64,000 bases of DNA, taken from positions 62,001 through 126,000 of the forward strand of contig JAHLKH010000025.1 of the NCBI GenBank assembly GCA_025526915.1, in the 5' to 3' direction. The notes beneath the pieces were generated by a model. The model was not told the origin of the DNA. It did not search any database and worked only from the letters and a program-made list of their open reading frames with translations. Each line of letters begins with the position of its first letter. The stretch's first letter is position 1. The stretch is from Entophlyctis helioformis (Eukaryota; Chytridiomycota; Chytridiomycetes; Chytridiales; Chytriomycetaceae). The position numbers and the translations under genes are program-made. Positions 1 to 8,000 of this stretch are shown here, piece by piece.

Positions 1-187
1 ATATCCGTGCTGTCGCCTGCGTTGCTGTCGTCGTTGTCGTTTGGCTCGTTGTTGCTTGTGTGCAGTTGGGCGGCAAGTGCAGCAGCGTCTGGATCTGGCA
101 TGGCGCGTTGTTGCTGTGCTCGCATCACACAGTGTCTGCACCTCACAAAAGCTCTCTACATCGACCAATCACAGCGATTCCACCAGG
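1..187. repeat. 187-bp direct repeat, copy A (5'-truncated by window edge)
   Basis: This segment recurs in the same orientation at 3392-3578 with a constant offset of 3391 bases and only a handful of mismatches, most of them in the last 50 bases. The repeat begins at base 1, so its true left limit is not visible. It lies just upstream of an HNH-endonuclease gene, and the second copy lies just before the LSM3 gene end. The two copies therefore bracket a 3.2-kb segment like the terminal repeats of a mobile or duplicated unit. No terminal inverted repeats or target-site duplication could be identified. A plain segmental duplication is the alternative. Confidence 0.85.
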
Positions 188-262
188 ATCGGCCAATCAG
201 TGCGCGACTCTCAGACCAGCCAATCAGCGCATGATTCTCAGACCAGCCAATCAGAGACCAGC
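165..262 (+). promoter_or_regulatory. 27-bp tandem repeat carrying CCAAT boxes upstream of HNH gene
   Basis: CCAAT occurs at 165-169, 193-197, 220-224 and 247-251. The last three lie exactly 27 bp apart inside a tandem repeat whose unit reads CCAATCAG followed by a G/C-mixed stretch and TCTCAGACCAG. CCAAT is the core site of the heterotrimeric NF-Y/Hap complex, and 27 bp places the sites on similar helical faces. Copy B of the flanking direct repeat keeps only one CCAAT (3557 region). A promoter role for the downstream HNH gene is inferred from position only. Confidence 0.5.
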
Positions 263-411
263 CGCCAAGGAGTTTTGTTTGAGAACTTGGCCAGCCACTT
301 TGTCTCACATACCACAACAATGAGCGACTCACAGCAAGCTGGACCGTCTGGCCACACAGGTGGGAACTGCTCGCACTGCTTCTCGTCTCCACCTGCACGG
401 CTCTGCTGTCC

Positions 412-1476
412 ATGTGCCTGCATGCTCACTCGCATCCACTTCCGACAGCCATGCAACTGGACGCCACAGCGCAAGACCTTGCCAGCATCAAAGCTCGGCT
501 CGAGACACTCTACGGCATCACAGACGCAGACGCCATCCCATCGCCTCTACCGTTCGGCGAGTGGACGACCAAGCCTGAGGGCAAGGTCAACAAGCTCGGC
601 TTCCTCTGCGGCATTCTGCTGCATGGCGAAGATACCCACAAGAACGAGCTTCGCGGTCTTCTGCAACATGACGAGACCTTCCACCTGAACGAGCAGGCGT
701 TCATCAGCCGCATGTTCAGTCACTACATCTGGCCGTTCCACCAGGCCTACAACAACGGCAGCAAGTGCAGCACGCCGCTAACTGTCTCGCAAAGCGGATC
801 GGCAGAAAGCTTGGACGTGAACATCGTGGAGCCGACGCACTACAAGCTCAAGAAGTTGCTGCAGGCTCGCGATGGCGGGTGTCTGTTCTGCTGGTCGCTT
901 GAATCCTGTCAAGCCAGCCACATCATTGCGCGAAAGAACGTGGCCGTTGCTCAAGACGTTGATGCGGTGTTCACGCGAGCGGGGCTGCGCTGGATGCACC
1001 AGGTGCAGAACGGCATGCTGCTTTGCGTCAAATGTCATGATGACTTTGACAACTTGAAGGCGTACATTGATGAGGTGGATGGCGATCTGGTCGTCGCCTT
1101 TGCAGTCACGTCTCATGAGCAGCAGCTCGGCTTGCGGATGAACCCGATACGCAAACTCTCGGGCCGCCGCAGACTAGAGCAAGATGAATGGGCGCGTAGA
1201 GATCGCAGGACTCAACCTGAAGATGATCAAGTGCTACGCATCCGGTTCCTGACGGACGATGCAGCCTCTCGGCCGAACAGAACAGCCCTGGAGTTCCACA
1301 AGGCGGCGTGCCTCATCTGGAAAATGGCAGGCGCGGGCTATCCAGACGAGGAGTACTGCGACTTTGATGACGAGCACAGCGACCGCGGCATGCAGATCGG
1401 CATGGACGACTTGCAAAAGGAGCGTCTTCAGCGATACTTTGACTCCAGTGCGACCATAGCAGAGGGCATGCAATGA
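412..1476 (+). CDS. HNH endonuclease domain protein (HNH_2-like, fungal type)
   Basis: Single-exon ORF of 354 codons. A second in-frame ATG near 451 is an alternative start. The core lies around residues 150-225. It shows a CLFCW zinc-type pair, then ASHIIARKN carrying the first catalytic-type histidine, then NGMLLCVKCHDDFD with the conserved Asn, Cys and His. This is the order expected for the HNH_2 family that is abundant in fungal genomes, where most members have no known function. The C-terminal tail is acidic. No DNA-binding or integrase domain was recognised. The gene sits between the two 187-bp direct repeats and is less GC-rich than its neighbours, which suggests an accessory or mobile origin. 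Which substrate it cuts, if any, cannot be told. Confidence 0.75.
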   Translation: MCLHAHSHPLPTAMQLDATAQDLASIKARLETLYGITDADAIPSPLPFGEWTTKPEGKVNKLGFLCGILLHGEDTHKNELRGLLQHDETFHLNEQAFISRMFSHYIWPFHQAYNNGSKCSTPLTVSQSGSAESLDVNIVEPTHYKLKKLLQARDGGCLFCWSLESCQASHIIARKNVAVAQDVDAVFTRAGLRWMHQVQNGMLLCVKCHDDFDNLKAYIDEVDGDLVVAFAVTSHEQQLGLRMNPIRKLSGRRRLEQDEWARRDRRTQPEDDQVLRIRFLTDDAASRPNRTALEFHKAACLIWKMAGAGYPDEEYCDFDDEHSDRGMQIGMDDLQKERLQRYFDSSATIAEGMQ

Positions 1477-1774
1477 AGAAGCATGTTGTCTTTTCCTTGT
1501 TGGCATTGGATGCTGTTGACCTCAGTTGCCTGCGCTCTATGGATAACCTCTTCATGCGAATCAGTCCTTCGTCATGTCTCACGATCGTCCATGCTTCTCT
1601 TCATTGCACTCGCTGGCATGCCGACGAGTCAGCTGGGATGATGGAATGCGACGATATTGTGCCCTCAATGCAAGACTTGCTGATCATCGGCATTGTTGGC
1701 TTGTCGCAACAACCTTCCATCCAAGGTGCAGAAGCCAATGAGCGATGGCACTGCTTATTGTGCGCTGTGGGTGA

Positions 1775-2795
1775 TCAGGCATGCTGCTTGCTGTACTCTG
1801 CACTATGCAAGTCAAGTTGGTAGACGCTGTCTTTGAACAAGAGAGTGATCTCGCTCGCCTTGCAGTGCATCACACAGTCAGTATTGCTGCGATCTTGGAG
1901 GCATGAGACCATGCCAAGAGGCTTACCAATGTCTTTGAGAGGCACCACCCATGCCACATGGCTGCCGAGGTTCCCTTTGAGAGAGGGACCATTGCCGCCA
2001 TTCTCCAGTCGCTGTGGGTCAAAGCCCTTGATGATCGTGCTGATGTGAGACACTTGGCCGCATTGGATGCACTTCTGAGGGCCGTCTGCGATCTCAATGA
2101 ATGACAGCAGCTCGATTGTTGTTCACCAGTTGCATTCCTTGGATATCATTGTCATCACCATGGAAGCCTGTGGCATAGCCCAGAGGCATCCATGTTGGGA
2201 AAGAATCCATTGGGCCTGCTCTACTTGGTGGGGTACTCTGCGACTTCTGGTGGCACAGTCATGGGAATGAAGTGCTGTCTTTCAAGGTCAGGCCGATCCA
2301 AGCAGTCATGGTTTGCCAGCAGCCTTCTGGCTGTAAAGCACCAGATTGCCTGTGATGACCGCTAACCGTATTGGAACGTCCTGACACAAGGATCTCTTGT
2401 AGCATTGCAGCGAGCCCCTCTCCAAGTAGCATCTTCTCAGTCAATGTCCCACTGCATCCATCGATCGTCCTGATATGCGTCTTCATTGTGACCCAGTGCG
2501 ATGCAGTTGGTATTGCCTGACTGGCCAGCTGGTCCATGGACAGGTTGGCCGTTGGCGCACTGCCTGCATCGCCCCTCTGCTCTGGATCGTCCTTGTCAAC
2601 AAGCACAGTGCATGCAAGACTGTGATCGTCAGGATTGTCGCCATCATCGTCGTTGTTGTGGTTGTTGAATGAATCGAGAGTGCTTGGTCTGTCTGGCCAC
2701 TCCAGTTGCTGGTCAGTGGATCGCATCCAAGATGCCATCACACCAAGCGCAATGTGGCCAGACACGCCTGCCAGCACTCGCGTCCTCCTCACCAA
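1775..2795 (-). pseudogene. Decayed coding sequence, unrecognised family
   Basis: On the minus strand, protein-like sequence runs through this region but switches frame at least three times (near 2262, 2215 and 2105). Read in order it gives an acidic Asn/Asp-rich part, a middle part, and a C-terminal part with a CIQCG motif and a run of ordinary composition ending at 1775. No GT-AG pairs of usual intron size restore one frame. The stretch is AT-richer than the rest of the window. It is best described as a broken gene or element remnant inside the repeat-flanked island. It could instead be a real gene with introns that I failed to resolve. No family was recognised. The flanks 1477-1774 and 2796-3391 show nothing I can support. 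Confidence 0.25.
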
Positions 2796-3391
2796 TCTCG
2801 TCTGAATCAGTGTCGGTGAGTGTGCTGCTCATTGAGTGCGCTGCCACTGCCGAGTTTGGCATCCAAGTCGGCATGCCGATCCAGCTATCCAGCAAGCAGC
2901 ACCTGCAGCCAACTCCAAGGATCGGCCCATTGAACACGTCTCAGTGGCTGCTCATCTGCTGCTGCTGCATCCCATGTCGCAGTCGGAAAGCACCAGACAG
3001 CTCGGCCCTGCGATGCCAATGCTCTCGCTGTCCTCTTGAACAACAACCAGATCGCCCTGTTCACGGCCGCCTTGCCAACGTCCCTTGCTGTTTGGACCCA
3101 TCAGACATGCACACAGTCAGTGCCAAGACCACACAGACACGACCGTCAGACTGCTGTGCTGTCGTCGTCAACGGGCAATGGAGCATGCCTGGACAGACAG
3201 CGAGTCAACGCACCTGCTTGCCTGTCTGTGGCCTGCCTTCTGTCCGCCCGCCTTGTTGGACACGCCTCTCAGACGGCCACGACCACGCTGCTCTGCTGGA
3301 TGGCCTGCTGCATGGCCTGCTGCATGTCACCATGAGCAGTGAGCCTCGCAGTCTCCCCTGAAGGACTCGTCCAGCAAGCGAGTGTTGTCCC

Positions 3392-3578
3392 ATATCCGTG
3401 CTGTCGCCTGCGTTGCTGTCGTCGTTGTCGTTTGGCTCGTTGTTGCTTGTGTGCAGTTGGGCGGCAAGTGCAGCAGCGTCTGGATCTGGCATGGCGCGTT
3501 GCTGCTGTGCTCGCATCACACAGTGTCAGCACTTCGTGAGAGCTCTCTAGATCAACCAATCACAGCGATTCCACCAGG
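3392..3578. repeat. 187-bp direct repeat, copy B
   Basis: Second copy of the sequence at 1-187, same orientation. Similarity stops sharply at 3578 on the right. Its left limit cannot be compared because copy A is cut by the window edge. Long open frames run through both copies on both strands, but they have the biased composition of chance GC-rich ORFs and are not called as genes. Confidence 0.85.
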
Positions 3579-3624
3579 GGTAATGGTATGAGAACCGTGC
3601 CGTCACTTCATTTGGTCGTTCGAC

Positions 3625-4226
3625 TCAACCCCGCTTGGGAGGTGCAACCAGGATCACTCCATCGCCTCGCACAAACAGCATCTCGTACGTCCGCACAACC
3701 TTCTGCTCGGCCCATCCGGCCATCCATCCAGTCGGTCAGTCTGTCAGTCCTGCCGCCGCAGGGCTCGTGCCCAGCAGATCCGCCGGCAGCTCACCTCGAT
3801 CGACTCGTCGCCATCGTCCACATTGACCACCGTGATGGTCTCTTCGACATCACCCAGCACAAGGTTCATGTGCTGGTCGTATGCCTGTCGCATCCATGCA
3901 CCGTTGCCGCTCGTGGCAGTTAGCGGCATGCGCAGGCAGACAGGCAGATAGACAGGCAGACAGACAGGTTGGCAGGGCTCACGTTCAGGCGGCCTCGCAG
4001 CTCACGGTCGCCTCGCATCTTGACGTAGATGCGTTCGTCGAGCGACAGACGGACAAGGTCGAGCGGCTGTGCAGCGCACGGGTCAGTGGTTCAGTGTGCC
4101 GCAGGCCAGTGCGCCGTGTGTCTGCCTCTCGTGCAGTACACTGCCAGCAGCTGCCGCCAGCGAGGCAGCCCAACGAACCTCGGAGGCTTCGACAGCGTCA
4201 GCGCCAGCATCCTGATTGTCGGCCAT
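3625..4226 (-). CDS. LSM3: U6 snRNA-associated Sm-like protein LSm3
   Basis: Core subunit of the Lsm2-8 ring that binds the U6 snRNA 3' end and of the cytoplasmic Lsm1-7 mRNA-decay ring. Four exons are inferred on the minus strand: 4179-4226, 3983-4066, 3795-3884 and 3625-3702, giving 99 residues, the usual LSm3 length. The Sm1 motif is spread over exons 2-3 ([20 protein letters not shown] then [16 protein letters not shown]), with the Asp and Asn of the RNA-binding loop in place. The Sm2 motif is [14 protein letters not shown]. All splice sites are GT-AG and phases agree. Intron 2 is rich in CTGT/CTGC tetranucleotides. The ELP3 stop codon lies only 72 bp upstream of this start, so the promoter is very short or the two genes are co-transcribed. 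Confidence 0.95.
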
Positions 4227-4298
4227 TTTGAATCGACGGGGTAAAGCCTGGCCTTCATTCAGACGATCGTCTTGGATCGGCCGGATGGCAGCCGTCAC

Positions 4299-5513
4299 TC
4301 ACAGCATCTTGGACATGTACGGGCCATCCAGCTCGTAGCCAAGCTTGCGGTAATAGTGCCGTGTGCCCACGCCCGAGATGACCGCAATCTTGACGCTGCC
4401 GTGCTCCTCTCGCGCGATCCGCTCAGCCTCTTCCATCAGCAGCGTGCCAAAGCCCTGGTGCTGGAACTTTGTGGGATCGCGGTTGTGCACGGGCACGACA
4501 CTGCCATACACATGCAGCTCGCGCACCACAGACGTCTGGCCGGCGTCTTTGAGCTCGGGCCGGAACGTGGTCGTCTCGGAGCACTTGCGGAGACGGAGCA
4601 GGCCAATGAGAATGTCTTGCTCGGGGTCTTCGTACGAGAGGAACGTCTCCCAGCCGCCGTTGGCAACATAGTCGCGTCGGATGAGCTCGACTTGGTCCGG
4701 CCGCACCTTGTGGTGGATGTCCTGGATGCCGACTTCGCGCGTGCGCACATCGCGGCATTGCATGCCGAGATCGGCCATGCGGCTGAGTGCCAGCTCGCGC
4801 AGGTTGCCGTACTCGACACCCGACGTCACCAGCGGCATGGGAATATCACTGGCCAGGCCATCGCCGCAAAGTCAGCCAACGCAAAAAGTCGGGCAATCGG
4901 CCATCAACCAACGTACCGCTGCACACGGTACACGCGCGTCCAGGGAGGCACCATGGCAAGGATCTTGGCAACCAGATCAACAAGCGCCTGCGGCGCATAG
5001 TTCTTGTAGCGTCCCGTCCGCCACAACTCGTACAGACCCGTTCCACGGATGACCAGAGTCGGGTAGATCTTGAGGCCGTCGGCACGGAATGCAGGGTTCT
5101 CGAAAAACTCCTTGAACTGCTCCAGATCGCGCTCCATGCCAATGTTGGGCAGATCAGGCATCATGTGTGCGACAATCTTGTATCCAGCATCCTTGGACAG
5201 CTGGAAGGTCTCGCAGACAGCCTTGACCGTGTGGCCTCTGCACGTCATGACGCATTCATGTCAGGATGAACGTGCCCACGCTTCAGGCACCATGTGTGCA
5301 AGGGAGCAGGCAATGTGTTTCAACGAGGCGGCTTGCTGACCTGTTGGTATCGCGGGCCACGTCTTCGTAGACACTCTGCACACCAATCTCGAGACGCGTG
5401 CAGCCATACTGCAGCATCTGGCTCAAGTGCGGCTTGAGACAGTAGTCTGGCCGCGTCTCGATGGTGATGCCAATGCATTTGGTCTGGCTCTGTTCCGAAA
5501 ACCTATTGCCCGT

Positions 5514-5545
<32 letters not shown>

Positions 5546-6556
5546 TCTTGCTTGATGGCAGCCACCGGATCTGCATCTATTGTGGCAGGCTTACCGGACA
5601 GCTTCCTCGACGCTGCTGCTGGAATGGCCAGATAGGGCGTCGTGCAAGTTGGCGATAAACGCGTGGCGGTACTCTTCACTCAAGCTCATGAACGTGCCGC
5701 CCATGATAATGTACTCGACCTGGCCGGGTTACAGGGTCAGACACTGCGCATGGCTCTAAACGCGAACCCATGAACCAGCGATACCTTGTCGACATTGTGG
5801 CCAAGACTCTTGAGCTGATCAATGCGGCCACGAGCCTGCTCGTATGGGTTGTACCGTGCACGGATAGCACGCATGGACGTTGGCTCGTAGCCCGTGTAGG
5901 ACTGTGTCGAGTACTCAAAGTCCGAGTCGGGTCCACCGGGACAGTACCTAGATCGCAGCGACAGCTGTGAGGATCGCATGCGCAGATGCACCAGCGAATG
6001 CAAGGCACTTGCACGCAGATGTTGCCAGTCATGGCAATATGTGGGCAGCGGTGCGGCTTGCACATGACGGCGACCACGGCAATCTGGCATCCATGTCGGC
6101 CACGGTCAGCGTCGGCCAGTTGGTGGTCAGCGACAGCAGTCAGCCATGCCGGCCACGGTCAGCGACCACACGTACACCAGAGGCCGTCCGGACAGGCTTG
6201 GCGCGGATTCTGGGCAGCAGAGTGGGACGGTGCTCCTCAGGGATGGCGGCAATGATGTCGACGAGCTTGGGCTGCGAGCTCAGCTTGTACTTGCGGGCGA
6301 TTCGAGAGCGCAGGCCGTTGAGGTTGACATCCTTGTTCTCGCGAACGCCTGCCACCAGCTCGCTGACAATCTGCCGTTGTTGGGGGCGTTGCGCAGTGTA
6401 TGTGAGCGAGTGCTAGCGAGTGCTGGGTGTTTCTGCCTGTCTACATGTCTGTCTGCATGTCTGTCTGTCTGACTGTCCATTGGTGCTTCTGGCCATGCTA
6501 GTATGCACCTCGCTGCACGCCTTGACCAGCAGGCCGCTTTGGTCTTGGTGCGACAT
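4299..6556 (-). CDS. ELP3: Elongator complex catalytic subunit Elp3
   Basis: Radical-SAM/acetyltransferase that carboxymethylates wobble uridine-34 of tRNAs within Elongator. Eight exons are inferred: 6509-6556, 6176-6370, 6013-6083, 5785-5947, 5595-5719, 5341-5502, 4917-5237 and 4299-4848, totalling 544 residues, close to the yeast length. Visible landmarks are the radical-SAM cysteines ([17 protein letters not shown]), [26 protein letters not shown], and the GNAT part with [16 protein letters not shown] ending [12 protein letters not shown]. The intron 5948-6012 splits the FeS motif and has a GC donor (GCAAGT). It is the only choice that keeps V-Y-C-P in frame. Intron 1 holds a CAGA/GTCT repeat. 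Start chosen because MSHQDQSG... joins in phase to the conserved N-terminus. Confidence 0.97.
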
Positions 6557-7002
6557 GTGATTAAGCAAGAGCGATGAGCAAAGAAAAGTTGTATTGGTGT
6601 CGACAGATACGCAGGCAGGCAGGCAGGACAGGCAAGGACAGAGAGAGAGACAGAGAGAGATGCGCAGAGGGCAGGAGCATTCAGCCAAGCGTCAATGTCA
6701 ACAAGCGGAGGCCGCAGGCACCGACAGCGCCCGAGGGCATTGACAGGCCCGCAGCCGCCTCTGACTGACGTGCAAAAGAAAAACAGGTCATCATCATGCT
6801 CTGCGCTCTAGGCCGCTCTCTCGTCCACAGCACAGCACTAAGCACACTACTAAGCACAGCACAGCAACGTCGCTTCCGTCCAGCCGTTGCGAGCAGAGGC
6901 AGCGAGGTGCTGCAGGTCGCTGCCCCTCCTCAGAACGGCCAGCCGAGAGGCAGAAGAAAATTGAAACTGCGCAAAGTGCGCATATGAAAGTTTTCTCACC
7001 TG
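6557..7002. other. Intergenic region between divergent ELP3 and Usp-like genes
   Basis: 446 bp separating two start codons on opposite strands. It holds a purine-rich GACAGAGAGAGAC run near 6635-6660 and a tandem AGCACAG-type stretch near 6828-6865. A GTG-initiated frame at 6796-6984 has no recognisable protein content. This is likely shared promoter and 5' UTR, and no specific box can be supported. Confidence 0.5.
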
Positions 7003-7817
7003 ATGGCTTTGCCCTTTGAGCCGCTCGCCAACAAACAGCGGCACAACCAGCAGCACAACGACCAGCAGGCTGCATCGGCCGTGCTGGTCGTCGTTGACGA
7101 GCACGAGCTGACAGGCACTGCGCTGTCATGGACACTGCGCCACATTGTCCGTCCCGGCGAGCGGCTCGTCGTCCTGTCCGTCGCCAAGCCAGTCAGTGCG
7201 TTCACCATGCCATGCCATTTCATGCCATTTCATGCCATTCGATGCGCCATGCAAAGAGGCCATCTGCGAGTGGCTTGCTGCTGCAGCGGCGGCGGCTAAC
7301 GGTGCCCTCTCCTGTCCATGCGTGCAAGCAGTTCCCGGCGGCAAGTCTTCAGACGACTGGGGTAGGTCTTGTGGCTGCTCAAGCTGCCCGCAGCGGCATG
7401 GCCATTCGGCACACCGGCCGCGGCCATGGTGTGCACACAGCCCTGACCCCCACATGCACGTGCAACACTCAAGTAGCTACTCTGCGGCAGGCCGAGGCGA
7501 CCAACGTCCGCAGGCGGCTGCAGCCGTGCATCGATGCTGCCATATCCGATGCGTCGCTGTACACCATCGACTCGTCGCTCGTCGTGTGCATGTATCCGGT
7601 CGAGTTTGCCGACGATGCCATCGCCCTCGCCAAGTCGCTGTCGCCCCGCCAGATTGTGCTGTTTCTCAACAACGACGGACAGCCTTGGTTCTTGCGGATG
7701 CAGCATGCAGACGTGGCGCATTACATCGCGTCGCAGTGCACGCCGCCAACACTGGTCCTCACAGTCGACTTTGTCCAGCGGTTCCACGATCTGGACATCT
7801 GGGCTTGCACTTCTTAG
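7003..7817 (+). CDS. Universal-stress-protein-like small protein
   Basis: Exon 1 (7003-7191) encodes ASAVLVVVDEHELTGTALSW and then TLRHIVRPGERLVVLSVAKP. This is the beta1-loop-helix-beta2 pattern of Usp/UspA alpha-beta-alpha nucleotide-binding domains. The last exon (7491-7817) encodes a second half with alternating strands and helices (SSLVVCMYPVEF, RQIVLFLNNDGQPWFLRM). It lacks the ATP-loop GxxG motif of classical Usp proteins. A 30-nt middle exon at 7332-7361 is possible since it is phase-0 at both ends and flanked by AG and GT. The product would be about 180-190 residues. The family call rests on the N-terminal half, and the C-terminal half may define a divergent group. The 3' UTR faces the convergent acyltransferase gene. 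Confidence 0.5.
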
Positions 7818-7949
7818 CCATCCGCGCGCCTCTTTCCATTCGCGCCTCGCTTGATCGTCGTCGGATCAAGACATATACCCCCCAAGCTTCCCTTCTTCTC
7901 CTTCTTCTCCTGTCCCTTTTCCCATTTCCGAAAAACACCACCTTGTGCA

Positions 7950-7957
7950 TGTAAATA
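7950..7957 (+). promoter_or_regulatory. Possible Puf (Pumilio) site in 3' UTR
   Basis: TGTAAATA matches the UGUANAUA core recognised by Puf-family RNA-binding proteins and lies about 130 bases after the stop codon of the Usp-like gene, in the 183-bp convergent gap. An eight-base match is weak on its own. Confidence 0.25.
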
Positions 7958-8000
7958 TGTATGCCCGTCTTCAATCCTAAAAACCAAGAGACGCGGCAGC

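Noticed and set aside
190..262. CRISPR-like direct repeats
   Set aside because: The 27-bp units are contiguous tandem copies without spacers in a eukaryotic sequence; CCAAT content suggests a promoter array instead.
1..3578. LTR retrotransposon call for the island
   Set aside because: No reverse transcriptase, integrase, primer-binding site or polypurine tract was seen, and the repeat ends do not show TG...CA.
3744..3929. Stand-alone small ORF on the minus strand
   Set aside because: It is part of LSM3 exon 3 plus flanking intron sequence, not a separate gene.
6796..6984. Short plus-strand ORF upstream of the Usp-like gene
   Set aside because: Basic, low-information translation with no homology signal; more likely promoter or UTR sequence.
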